NCBI GenBank assembly: GCA_020426425.1
Contig: JAGQQB010000203.1
Span: forward strand, 1 to 6,667
Length of the DNA stretch: 6,667 nucleotides
Reading direction: 5' to 3'
Origin: Planctomycetaceae bacterium
GTDB taxonomy: Bacteria > Planctomycetota > Planctomycetia > Planctomycetales > Planctomycetaceae
Part shown: piece after piece, positions 1-6,263 of the stretch
How the letters are laid out: each line of letters starts with the position of its first letter
Numbering within the stretch: the first letter of the stretch is position 1
The notes under the pieces: model-generated
Told to the model about the DNA's origin: nothing
Seen by the model: only the letters and a program-made list of their open reading frames with translations
The model's database searches: none
Translations under genes and position numbers: made by a program

Positions 1-295
1 CTGGAGTAATCGTCAGGGGACGGGGGGCGAAATCGACTGGCCGAGCTGTGGTTATCACTCGTTTGCGTCGCTGCGGCGAATCGTTGCCTGAGGGACAAGG
101 GCGTCGATTCTCTATGCCAAGATTTCGCGGAAACCGACCTTGTTTCAGCCATGAGCGGCCTTATCATGTGCCAACTGCTTGCCGCGTCCTCTGCCGGCCC
201 CCGCCTTCGCATCCACGAAGGTTGATCTCAACAGGTCATGGGGCTGAAGGTGCCTACCCATTCGGGCGTGCTCAAGTCTTCAGGATTCGCCCCCC
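1..295. other. Leader region upstream of typA, no recognisable gene
   Basis: I see no credible coding region here. The plus-strand frame open from position 48 reads into typA in a different frame, and its product is rich in Arg, Pro and Ser with no family resemblance, as expected of a shadow. An upstream gene could end at the TAA at 7-9, but nothing supports it. The stretch probably holds the typA promoter and 5' untranslated region. A 5-2-5 inverted repeat (GTTGA tc TCAAC) lies at 221-232. Confidence 0.5.
140..167 (+). promoter_or_regulatory. Weak candidate sigma70-type promoter for typA
   Basis: TTGTTT (140-145) and TATCAT (162-167) are separated by 16 bases. The -10 box matches the consensus at 5 of 6 positions, but the -35 box only at 3 of 6. 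Transcription would begin near 173-175 and leave a leader of about 120 nt before the typA start. It is the best pair I noticed in the region, but it could easily be chance. Confidence 0.2.
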
Positions 296-2107
296 ATGCG
301 TCGCGACGACATTCGAAACATTGCCATTATTGCGCACGTTGACCACGGAAAAACCACCCTGGTCGATGCGCTGCTCAAACAGAGCGGTCAGTTCCGCGAC
401 GCAGAACTGGCGGAAGAGTGCATCCTGGACTCCAACGAGCTGGAGCGTGAGCGGGGGATTACCATCCTCGCCAAGAACATCTCGATGGAATACCACGGGG
501 TGAAAATCAACATTCTCGACACACCGGGCCACGCCGACTTTGGTGGCGAGGTCGAACGCGTGCTGAGAATGGCCGATGGAGCGCTGATGCTGGTCGACGC
601 TTTCGAAGGTCCGCGGCCGCAAACCCGGTTCGTGCTGACCAAGGCCCTCGAAGTTGGGCTGAAGCCGCTGATCGTCGTCAACAAGATCGACCGGCCCGAC
701 TGCCGTCCGGAAGACGCGCTGCTGGAGACCATCCATCTGATGGAGGAACTCGGAGCCGAAGATCCGCTCCATATTCCTTACATCTTCGCCAGTGGCCGCA
801 CCGGCTATGCGTCGCACGATCACAATGACCGTTCTGGCACGATGCAACCGCTGCTCGATATGGTGCTCGAACACATCCCTGGTCCCGAAGTTGATGTGAC
901 CGCGCCGCTGCAGATGATGGTCACCTCGTTGATCTGGTCCAAGTATGTTGGTCGGATCGCCGTCGGACGGGTGAGTGCCGGAACCGCCCGTTCGGGACAA
1001 AAGATCGCATTGCTCAAGGCAGGTGACGTGAGTGAGTCGGCCACCGTGGAGGCTCTGGAAACATTTACCAAGTTGGGCCGGGCGAAAACTGAAGCGGCCT
1101 CGGCTGGGGACATTGTGGCTGTCATTGGCCTGGACAATGCCGAGATTGGTGACACCATCGCCGATCCGGAACATCCCGTCGCGCTCCCTCGCATCGAAGT
1201 TGATGAGCCAACGCTGTCGATGGTCTTCACCATCAACTCATCACCACTGGCTGGGAAGAGTGGGGCGAAGTTCCTCACCAGTCGCCACCTCCGTGAACGA
1301 CTCGATCGCGAATTGCAGTCGAACGTCGCGCTGCGTGTCGAAGAGACCGATCAGAAAGAGTGCTTCAAAGTCTCCGGTCGCGGATTGCTGCACCTGTCGA
1401 TTCTGATCGAGACAATGCGCCGCGAAGGGTATGAGATCTCCGTCGGCAAGCCGGAAGTGATTCGTCGCCAGATCGACGGCAAATGGCAGGAACCATTCGA
1501 AGTGCTGGAAGTGGAAGTCCCCTCTGGTGACGTGGGCACGGTGATTGAAGTCGTCTCCGCCCGCAAAGGACAACTCGCCGAGATGCGGCCTGGGAGTGGA
1601 TCGCATTCGCATTTGCAATTCACAATCCCGGCTCGCGGTTTGATCGGTCTGCGTACGCGACTGCTCAATGCCACCAAAGGGGAAGCGGTCATGCATCATC
1701 GCTTTGACAGCTATCGCGTGATGGATGGCGAGATTCCGCGCCGCAAGAATGGCGTGCTCGTGTCACAGGAAATGGGCAAGGCGACGGCGTACGCCCTGTG
1801 GAAACTGGGGGAACGCGCCGACTTGTTTGTCGGTCCGGGCGATGAACTCTACGAAGGGATGGTCGTGGGCGAGAACTCCCGCGATAACGATCTTGTCGTG
1901 AATCCGATCCGGGAAAAGAAGCTGACGAACATCCGCTCCTCCGGTGCCGACGACGCCATTATTCTGCAACCTCCTCGCAACATGTCCCTCGAGATGGCTC
2001 TCGAATACATCGAGTGGGACGAGTATGTCGAAGTGACCCCCAAGGCGATCCGCATTCGCAAGATCTGGCTCAAGGAAACAGACCGCAAGCGACAGGCGCG
2101 GGCGTAA
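296..2107 (+). CDS. typA: Translational GTPase TypA/BipA
   Basis: This is a complete TypA/BipA, a GTPase of the EF-G/LepA superfamily that binds the ribosome and is linked in other bacteria to ribosome assembly and growth under cold or stress. The 603 residues are close to the usual length of about 607. The G domain spans roughly residues 4-195: P-loop AHVDHGKT (13-20), switch I RERGITI (51-57), DTPGHADF (75-82), NKID (129-132) and a G5 region at ASGRTG (165-170). A beta-barrel domain II follows (about 203-290), then EF-G-like domains III and V, with the family motif GRGLLHLS at 361-368 and RGLIGLR at 447-453. The TypA-specific C-terminal domain has KKLTNIRSSG (541-550) and ends in the typical VEVTPKAIRIRK (579-589 region). 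The ATG at 296 puts the P-loop at the normal distance from the N-terminus. A weak AGGA (282-285) lies 10 bases upstream. No key residue is missing. It appears monocistronic. Confidence 0.97.
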   Translation: MRRDDIRNIAIIAHVDHGKTTLVDALLKQSGQFRDAELAEECILDSNELERERGITILAKNISMEYHGVKINILDTPGHADFGGEVERVLRMADGALMLVDAFEGPRPQTRFVLTKALEVGLKPLIVVNKIDRPDCRPEDALLETIHLMEELGAEDPLHIPYIFASGRTGYASHDHNDRSGTMQPLLDMVLEHIPGPEVDVTAPLQMMVTSLIWSKYVGRIAVGRVSAGTARSGQKIALLKAGDVSESATVEALETFTKLGRAKTEAASAGDIVAVIGLDNAEIGDTIADPEHPVALPRIEVDEPTLSMVFTINSSPLAGKSGAKFLTSRHLRERLDRELQSNVALRVEETDQKECFKVSGRGLLHLSILIETMRREGYEISVGKPEVIRRQIDGKWQEPFEVLEVEVPSGDVGTVIEVVSARKGQLAEMRPGSGSHSHLQFTIPARGLIGLRTRLLNATKGEAVMHHRFDSYRVMDGEIPRRKNGVLVSQEMGKATAYALWKLGERADLFVGPGDELYEGMVVGENSRDNDLVVNPIREKKLTNIRSSGADDAIILQPPRNMSLEMALEYIEWDEYVEVTPKAIRIRKIWLKETDRKRQARA

Positions 2108-2149
2108 ACAATCGGGGAATTGCGAGTTCGCTGTTCGCCTGCTTCGTAC

Positions 2150-2168
2150 CCGATGCTGCCAGCATCGG
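2150..2168. repeat. 19-base palindromic element, copy 1
   Basis: CCGATGCTGCCAGCATCGG has perfect 9-base arms around one central base. As RNA it would fold into a 7-bp stem (2150-2156 with 2162-2168) and a 5-nt loop. It begins 43 bases after the typA stop. No T-tract follows, so it is not a classical intrinsic terminator. It could be an mRNA 3'-end structure, a protein binding site or an interspersed repeat. Confidence 0.7.
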
Positions 2169-2319
2169 AGTGATTCGGCATGAGCAACGGCGCGTCAGTT
2201 GCCGAGACGGTCCTCGGGTGGGCAAGCTCTCTGCCAAGACTTGGTCTTCACGTCCTTGTTGTTCGTGCGGCAGACTGCGCGATGCAGTGAAAGCCGTTCA
2301 TCGCTCGTGTTTGCAACAG

Positions 2320-2338
2320 CCGAAGCTGGCAGCATCGG
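2320..2338. repeat. 19-base palindromic element, copy 2
   Basis: CCGAAGCTGGCAGCATCGG has the same architecture as the element at 2150-2168 and differs from it at two positions, the fourth base and the central base. The change at position 4 leaves one mismatch in the arms. The copies lie in the same orientation, 170 bases apart. Similarity continues downstream (GCATCGGA, then a GATT/TCG-like stretch), which suggests a somewhat longer diverged repeat unit. Confidence 0.6.
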
Positions 2339-2464
2339 ATACGATTTCGTGCCGCCACCACTACGACAATGCTGGTCTGTGGTTCCATGTTCTGTGAACT
2401 GAATCCACGGCTGGTAGATTTTACAACTTCTCCAGGACGCCCAGTCGCGGACACGAAACTCATT

Positions 2465-2494
2465 TTGACCTGCGATTCGTGCAGCATCTATAAG
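2465..2494 (+). promoter_or_regulatory. Candidate sigma70-type promoter for the lipoprotein gene
   Basis: TTGACC (2465-2470) and TATAAG (2489-2494), separated by 18 bases, each match the sigma70 consensus at 5 of 6 positions. Transcription would start near 2501, giving a leader of about 60 nt before the GTG at 2561. It is the best promoter in the window, and it argues against any translation start upstream of it. Confidence 0.55.
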
Positions 2495-2548
2495 CTCGCA
2501 ATCCGTTTTGTTGACGTTCGCGGGCAGCGGTCTTGCGCAGACGAGACC

Positions 2549-2553
2549 AGGAG
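2549..2553 (+). promoter_or_regulatory. Strong ribosome binding site that decides the GTG start
   Basis: AGGAG lies 7 bases before the GTG at 2561, an ideal Shine-Dalgarno distance. It is the strongest ribosome binding site in the window. It supports GTG 2561 over the in-frame upstream codons and over the ATG at 2600, which would leave too short a signal peptide without a positive charge. Confidence 0.7.
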
Positions 2554-2560
2554 TTTCCTC

Positions 2561-3325
2561 GTGTTGCACACTTTCTCATCCTCCGTTTTGCGATTTGGCA
2601 TGTTGGCCTCCGTGTGCGGACTGGCCGTCTGGATGACCGGTTGTTCATCGGCTCAGACGTCCAACACCGCGCGCACGTCAACGGAGCAGTTGCTGGTCTC
2701 CAACGCGATCGATCAGTCGCTCAACAAGATCGACTTCACGCCGTTTGGTGGTCACGCGGTCTTTCTAAGCGATACGTACGTGGACTGTGTCGACAAGAAT
2801 TATGTGATTGGTTCGGTCCGGCATCGAATTCTCGCCGCTGGCGCACGACTGGTCGACAAACCAGAGGATGCCGAAGTCGTGCTTGAGATGCGCTCCGGCG
2901 GCGTTGGTACGGCAACTTCGGAGGCGTTCGTCGGGATGCCAGAGATCGCTCTGCCTGGCATGCTGACTCTGCCAGAGGTGCGGCTGCTCGAACGCAAGCA
3001 GCAGCACGGTTTGGCCAAGCTCGGCATGGTCGCCTATGACCCGCGCACGAAAGAAATCCTGGGGAACGGCGGAACATCCCTTTCGAAGTCGGATGACAGT
3101 AACTGGTACGTGATGGGCATGGGGCCGTTCCAGAATGGAACTGTCCGCGAAGAAGTCTCGACCTCAACGTCGGGATATGCCGCGACGGTCCGCAACCGCC
3201 TGCCAGTCCAAGTCGCGTTCCAGGAACCAATCAATCGCGTCGAAGGCATCGCGGTCGAGCCGCCTGCACCAGAAGCCGCACCGCAGGGAACGGCTGGCGT
3301 CGAACCAGCGTGGTATCGCCAGTAA
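2561..3325 (+). CDS. Predicted lipoprotein, DUF6655-like
   Basis: This is a 254-residue predicted lipoprotein of unknown function, starting at GTG. The N-terminus has a lipoprotein signal peptide: an Arg at 11, a hydrophobic core (12-25) and a lipobox MTGC with the lipidated Cys at 28. Residues 36-60 (TARTSTEQLLVSN, then a KIDF segment) are followed by a mixed alpha/beta domain with a VEYL-like segment (VIGSVRHRILAAGARLV, 82-98), an EVVLEMRSGGVGT strand (105-117), a LPE motif (137-139), a KLGMVAYDPRTKEIL segment (153-167) and WYVMGMGPFQNGT (182-194). These features recall the planctomycete family DUF6655 as I remember it, a family with no established biochemistry. The end (about 232-250) is rich in Pro, Ala and Glu and probably disordered. 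The protein should be anchored to a membrane, facing the periplasm. It appears to have its own promoter. The radical SAM gene begins 72 bases downstream and may be co-transcribed. The lipoprotein call is firm; the family name rests on recall. Confidence 0.85.
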   Translation: MLHTFSSSVLRFGMLASVCGLAVWMTGCSSAQTSNTARTSTEQLLVSNAIDQSLNKIDFTPFGGHAVFLSDTYVDCVDKNYVIGSVRHRILAAGARLVDKPEDAEVVLEMRSGGVGTATSEAFVGMPEIALPGMLTLPEVRLLERKQQHGLAKLGMVAYDPRTKEILGNGGTSLSKSDDSNWYVMGMGPFQNGTVREEVSTSTSGYAATVRNRLPVQVAFQEPINRVEGIAVEPPAPEAAPQGTAGVEPAWYRQ

Positions 3326-3346
3326 TTGGTCCGTTGACGGCACATG

Positions 3347-3360
3347 GTCGCGCGTGCGAC
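3347..3360 (+). other. Small hairpin between the lipoprotein and radical SAM genes
   Basis: GTCGC (3347-3351), loop GCGT, GCGAC (3356-3360) forms a 5-bp GC-rich stem. No T-tract follows, so it is unlikely to terminate transcription. It lies directly after the alternative ATG at 3344 of the radical SAM gene and might disfavour that start. It is small enough to be chance. Confidence 0.25.
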
Positions 3361-3397
3361 GATCGGTGGCGAAACACACCTCTGCTCGCCCCCGGCC

Positions 3398-4258
3398 ATG
3401 TCCCTGCTCGATCAGCACAGCTTCCATCCTCGCCGATTCGCCGACAACCGGTTCGTTTACCCGGTCGTGTCGCGACGCAGTCAGGGAGTGTCGGTTGGGG
3501 TCAATTTGAACCCGGACAAGATCTGCAACTTCGATTGCGTCTACTGTCAGGTGGATCGTCGCAGTCCGGCAGAAACACGGTTTGTCGAGTTCGACACGCT
3601 GCTGGGCGAACTGGAGGATGTGCTGAACCTTGTGACCAGCGGTGATCTGTTCGAGTTCGAAGAGTTTCGCTCGGTCCCGGAGTCACTGCGGCGACTCAAC
3701 GACATCGCGTTCTCCGGCGATGGTGAACCGACAACGTACCGCAACTTCGACGACATCGTCTCACAAACCGTGGCGGTCAAGCAGCGACTCGGGCTTGGCG
3801 ATGCCAAGCTAGTGCTGATCACCAACGCCAGTATGTTCCACCGTCCAGCAGTATGGCGAGGATTGCAACAACTGCACGCTCATCAGGGCGAAGTCTGGGC
3901 CAAACTCGACGCGGGAACCGAACCGTATTTCCGCGAAATCGAACGCACGCCCATTCGGTTCTCGCAGATCCTTGATAACATTTTTCTTGCCGCGCGCCAC
4001 TGGCCGATCATCATGCAGAGCCTGTTCCTACGGTTGCACGGCACAGGTCCGTCCGCCGAGGAAATTCACGCCTACGTAGACCAGTTGCGGAACATCGTGG
4101 CGCAGGGAGGGCAGATTCGCCTCGTGCAGGTGTACACCGTTGCCCGTGCTCCCGCAGAGTCGTTCGTCACCGCGCTCAGCAATGACGAGGTCGACGCCAT
4201 CGCACATGCCGTGACCGTGAATACCGGATTGCGGGCGGAAGCCTACTACGGTCGATAG
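3398..4258 (+). CDS. Radical SAM protein, COG0731-like, function unknown
   Basis: This is a 286-residue radical SAM enzyme. CNFDCVYC (43-50) gives the CxxxCxxC motif (Cys 43, 47 and 50) that binds the [4Fe-4S] cluster and, through it, S-adenosylmethionine. SGDGEPT (106-112) is the GGE-type motif of the SAM site. ITNAS (141-145) and KLDAG (169-173) are further barrel strands typical of the COG0731 group. The C-terminal part (about 200-286) completes the barrel and ends in YYGR. The three motif cysteines are the only ones in the protein, so no auxiliary cluster is expected. The substrate is unknown. COG0731 also includes archaeal wyosine synthases, but that function is not supported here. The frame is open to an ATG at 3344, which would add 18 residues. 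I prefer 3398 because the segment starting MSLLDQHSFHPRRF resembles the usual N-terminus as I recall it. Neither start has a clear Shine-Dalgarno site. Confidence 0.88.
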   Translation: MSLLDQHSFHPRRFADNRFVYPVVSRRSQGVSVGVNLNPDKICNFDCVYCQVDRRSPAETRFVEFDTLLGELEDVLNLVTSGDLFEFEEFRSVPESLRRLNDIAFSGDGEPTTYRNFDDIVSQTVAVKQRLGLGDAKLVLITNASMFHRPAVWRGLQQLHAHQGEVWAKLDAGTEPYFREIERTPIRFSQILDNIFLAARHWPIIMQSLFLRLHGTGPSAEEIHAYVDQLRNIVAQGGQIRLVQVYTVARAPAESFVTALSNDEVDAIAHAVTVNTGLRAEAYYGR

Positions 4259-4279
4259 CAAATCGATTGCGCGTACTCT

Positions 4280-4308
4280 CTGATTCCCGACTGCCTGATT
4301 CGCGACTG
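4280..4308. repeat. Tandem duplication, 15-base period
   Basis: CTGATTCCCGACTG (4280-4293) is followed one base later by CTGATTCGCGACTG (4295-4308). The two match at 13 of 14 positions. They lie just after the radical SAM stop in non-coding sequence. A slippage-type duplication is the simplest explanation. Confidence 0.75.
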
Positions 4309-4323
4309 TGACAAGTGGTTCCT

Positions 4324-4339
4324 GGTCGCCAGGTCGCCA
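4324..4339. repeat. Perfect tandem 8-base repeat
   Basis: GGTCGCCA occurs twice without a spacer (4324-4331 and 4332-4339). It is the second of three unrelated duplications in the gap between the radical SAM and ThuA genes. Confidence 0.75.
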
Positions 4340-4386
4340 ATTGAATCTCTCCCGAGCGGCCAGCATTCCACGGCAACCGCCGCCGA

Positions 4387-4427
4387 CCGACCGCTCAGCG
4401 CTAACGGCTGACAGCCGACCGCTTAGC
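4387..4427. repeat. Direct repeat pair around a small palindrome
   Basis: CCGACCGCTCAGC (4387-4399) and CCGACCGCTTAGC (4415-4427) match at 12 of 13 positions, with starts 28 bases apart. Between them and overlapping the second lies the palindrome CGGCTGACAGCCG (4405-4417). The candidate -35 box for the ThuA gene (4408-4413) falls inside the palindrome, so a regulator binding here could control the promoter. A simple duplication is equally possible. Confidence 0.65.
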
Positions 4428-4436
4428 AAATATCAT
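4408..4436 (+). promoter_or_regulatory. Candidate sigma70-type promoter for the ThuA-like gene
   Basis: CTGACA (4408-4413) and TATCAT (4431-4436) are separated by 17 bases, the optimal spacing, and each matches the consensus at 5 of 6 positions. Transcription would start near 4443, leaving a leader of about 36 nt before the ATG at 4479. The -35 box lies within a 13-base palindrome between direct repeats. Confidence 0.45.
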
Positions 4437-4478
4437 CCAGGGAAGTTGATCACTTCCCACTCACACTGCAGGTGCTTC

Positions 4479-5366
4479 ATGTTGCGACGATCGATGCTGT
4501 TTGGTTTGGCGATGACTTTCGCATGTCTCGCTGGCTCTGTTGGTTCGGCGGCCGACAAGCCCTCCAGGATTCTGTTTGTCACCCAGAGCAAAGGCTTTGT
4601 TCACGGTTCGGTGCGGCGTCCCCAGGAGAATCTCGCGCCGGCGGAAATCGCGATGATTCAGCTTGGCGAGCAGACCAAATTGTTCGAGGTCCACTGCACG
4701 CAGGAGTGTGATGCGGACTTCACCAAAGAGAATCTGCAGAACTACGACATCGTCGCCTTTTACACGACCGGCGATCTGCCCATTGCCGAGGCCGATCGCG
4801 ACTACTTCTTTAAGGAATGGCTCACGACCAAAGGGCATGGCGTGCTCGGCTTCCACTCTGCAGGCGATACCTACCACAACTACGAGCCGTACTGGGACAT
4901 GATGGGCGGCACGTTCATTGGCCATCCTTGGGGCGCTGGAACGAAAATCGTGTTGACGAATCACGAACCGGAGAATCCTCTGGTCAAGTCCTTCGGCCCG
5001 GAGTTTCGCTATCAGGATGAGATCTACATGTACCGGCACTGGCAGCCGGAGAAGTGCCATGTCCTGCTAAGCCTCGACTACTCGCAAAGCCCCACCGGCG
5101 GAGCTGTCGACGTCTCGCACGGCTACCATGTGCCGGTCTGCTGGATCAAGAATTACGGCGAAGGCAAGGTCTACTTCAACAACCTCGGTCACCGTGAAGA
5201 GACTTGGACGAACAAGCCGTTCCTTGAGTCAATTACCCAGGCTGTGCATTGGATTCGCGGCGAGGTCGACGTCGACGCCACTCCCAACCCCAACGTTTCT
5301 GCTGCACAGGAAGCCAAAGCCAAGGCCGACTTCGCCGCTGGCGGATTCAAGGAAAAGGGGAAATAG
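4479..5366 (+). CDS. Secreted ThuA-like domain protein
   Basis: This is a 295-residue exported protein of the ThuA family (PF06283, class I glutamine amidotransferase-like fold). The family is named after a trehalose-utilisation protein and is abundant in Planctomycetes; the exact reaction is not settled for this type. The N-terminus is a signal peptide: MLRR, a hydrophobic core (6-19) and likely cleavage after GSA (22-24) or SAA (23-25). The ThuA domain fills about 29-262: ILFVTQSKGFVHGS (31-44), IVAFYTTGDLP (91-101), GFHSAGDTYH (124-133), GHPW (148-151), QDEIY (179-183), PVCWIKNYGEGKVYFNNLGH (219-238) and REETW (239-243). A short charged, Ala-rich tail ends the protein. The frame is open back to 4308, but that extension would bury the signal peptide and cross the candidate promoter. 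AGGTG (4470-4474) is a weak ribosome site 4 bases before the ATG; a second ATG lies at 4494. A dehydrogenase gene follows after 90 bases, so a role in sugar or keto-sugar turnover is plausible but inferred. Confidence 0.93.
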   Translation: MLRRSMLFGLAMTFACLAGSVGSAADKPSRILFVTQSKGFVHGSVRRPQENLAPAEIAMIQLGEQTKLFEVHCTQECDADFTKENLQNYDIVAFYTTGDLPIAEADRDYFFKEWLTTKGHGVLGFHSAGDTYHNYEPYWDMMGGTFIGHPWGAGTKIVLTNHEPENPLVKSFGPEFRYQDEIYMYRHWQPEKCHVLLSLDYSQSPTGGAVDVSHGYHVPVCWIKNYGEGKVYFNNLGHREETWTNKPFLESITQAVHWIRGEVDVDATPNPNVSAAQEAKAKADFAAGGFKEKGK

Positions 5367-5370
5367 CGAA

Positions 5371-5433
5371 CGCCCCGTGATCAATCGTCGTGAATCGTTC
5401 TACGATCGAACGAGCAATGGTGGGGCGATTCAC
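5371..5433 (+). other. Competing stem-loops between the ThuA-like gene and the dehydrogenase
   Basis: Three stems can form in this 90-base gap. GTGAATCG (5390-5397) pairs perfectly with CGATTCAC (5426-5433). TCGTTC (5395-5400) pairs with GAACGA (5408-5413) around a 7-nt loop. CGCCCC (5371-5376) pairs with GGGGCG (5422-5427). The first stem excludes the other two, which can nest together. No T-tract follows, so a classical terminator is not supported. A role in expression of the downstream gene is possible but unproven. Confidence 0.35.
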
Positions 5434-5456
5434 AACTTGAACCCGCGGACGACTTC

Positions 5457-6263
5457 ATGGACCTCAACCTCACCGGGCAAACCGCCGTCATCGTTGGTGG
5501 AGCCTCAGGCATTGGCCACGCCATCGCGACGGAATTCGTTGCCGAAGGCGGGCACGTTATCATTCTGGACCGCCACCCCGATTGCGTCGCCATCGCCGCC
5601 GCACTGGCGACCTCCAGTTGTCGCGCTGTCGGCCTCACTGTTGATGCCACGCAGTCTGCCAGCATGCAGGCGGCGGTGACCACCATTACGCATGAGTTCG
5701 GCGGCTGCGATCATGTCGTCTATGCCGCTGGGATCGGCAGTGGCAAATTCGGTTTCCCGTTCTGGAATCTTACGCCGGACGACTGGCCCCGCACCGTTGA
5801 AGTGAATTTGCTCGGAGCGGTGCAAACGGCCCATGCCTTTCAGGAGATGCTCCGCCGATCAGCCGCTGGGACGTTGCTGTTCATCAGTTCGGTTGCCGGT
5901 CAGATCGGTTCGCAAACCGACCCCCCTTACAGCGCCGCCAAAGCGGGCCTGATCAACTTCGCCCAATGCGCCGCCAAAGACCTCGCTCCCTTTGGCGTGC
6001 GGGTGAACACCATCTGTCCGGGGATGATCAAGACGCCACTCAACGAATCGGTCTATCAGGCCTGGGCGAATCAACAGCCTCCCGACCAGCGCATGACGTA
6101 CGACACCTGGGCCGAGGCGAAAATCCGCCAGATCGTCCCCCTCGGTCGCTGGCAAACTCCCGCAGACATTGCCGCCATGACCCTCTTCCTCGCGTCATCC
6201 CGCTGCCAGAATGTGACCGGGCAGACCATCAACGTCGATGGCGGCTTTGTGATGCACTCTTAA
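5457..6263 (+). CDS. Classical short-chain dehydrogenase/reductase, probably NAD(H)-dependent
   Basis: This is a complete 268-residue classical SDR, an NAD(P)-dependent oxidoreductase with a Rossmann fold. The cofactor loop is GGASGIG (14-20), with Gly in place of the usual first Thr. Asp38 at the end of the second strand (IILD, 35-38) favours NAD(H) over NADP(H). YAAG (89-92) replaces the common NNAG. The catalytic tetrad is complete: Asn117 in VEVNLLG, Ser145 in FISSVAG, Tyr158 and Lys162 in YSAAK. CPGMIKTPL (187-195) follows the active site, and the end has the usual TGQTINVDGGF (254-264). There is no signal peptide, so it acts in the cytoplasm. The substrate cannot be read from the sequence. 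An alcohol, a sugar or a 3-oxoacyl compound are all possible, and a FabG label would be unsafe. The start ATG gives the standard SDR N-terminus, although no Shine-Dalgarno site precedes it. It may share a transcript with the ThuA-like gene 90 bases upstream. Confidence 0.95.
   Translation: MDLNLTGQTAVIVGGASGIGHAIATEFVAEGGHVIILDRHPDCVAIAAALATSSCRAVGLTVDATQSASMQAAVTTITHEFGGCDHVVYAAGIGSGKFGFPFWNLTPDDWPRTVEVNLLGAVQTAHAFQEMLRRSAAGTLLFISSVAGQIGSQTDPPYSAAKAGLINFAQCAAKDLAPFGVRVNTICPGMIKTPLNESVYQAWANQQPPDQRMTYDTWAEAKIRQIVPLGRWQTPADIAAMTLFLASSRCQNVTGQTINVDGGFVMHS

Larger units (their letters stand above)
2108..2560. other. Long intergenic region between typA and the lipoprotein gene
   Basis: No credible gene is visible in these 453 bases. 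Frames that stay open on either strand give low-complexity or cysteine- and arginine-rich products without family resemblance, and they contradict one another. The region does hold two copies of a palindromic element (2150-2168 and 2320-2338), a good promoter (2465-2494) and a strong ribosome binding site for the lipoprotein gene. The frame of that gene stays open back to 2369, but this extension lies upstream of the promoter and would bury the signal peptide, so I treat it as non-coding. Confidence 0.6.

Noticed and set aside
165..170. The typA G5 motif reads ASGRTG (protein residues 165-170, near bases 788-805) rather than the SAL form of the E. coli protein.
   Set aside because: Similar ASGR-type G5 segments are, as I recall, common in TypA from other phyla, and all other GTPase motifs are intact, so this is ordinary variation.
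272..1174. A 300-codon open frame on the minus strand opposite typA.
   Set aside because: It lies fully antisense to an unmistakable typA, and its product (rich in His, Gln and Arg) resembles no family. It is a shadow of codon bias in a GC-rich gene.
2369..2560. N-terminal extension of the lipoprotein up to a start at 2369.
   Set aside because: It would place 64 residues before a clear lipoprotein signal peptide and start upstream of the promoter at 2465-2494, while GTG 2561 has an ideal AGGAG site.
4308..4478. N-terminal extension of the ThuA-like protein up to 4308.
   Set aside because: It crosses the repeat-rich gap and the candidate promoter, and it would bury the signal peptide that begins at 4479.
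4479..4530. Cys16 in the ThuA-like signal peptide as a lipoprotein attachment site.
   Set aside because: The residues before it (Thr-Phe-Ala) do not fit a lipobox, and normal signal peptidase I sites follow at 22-25.
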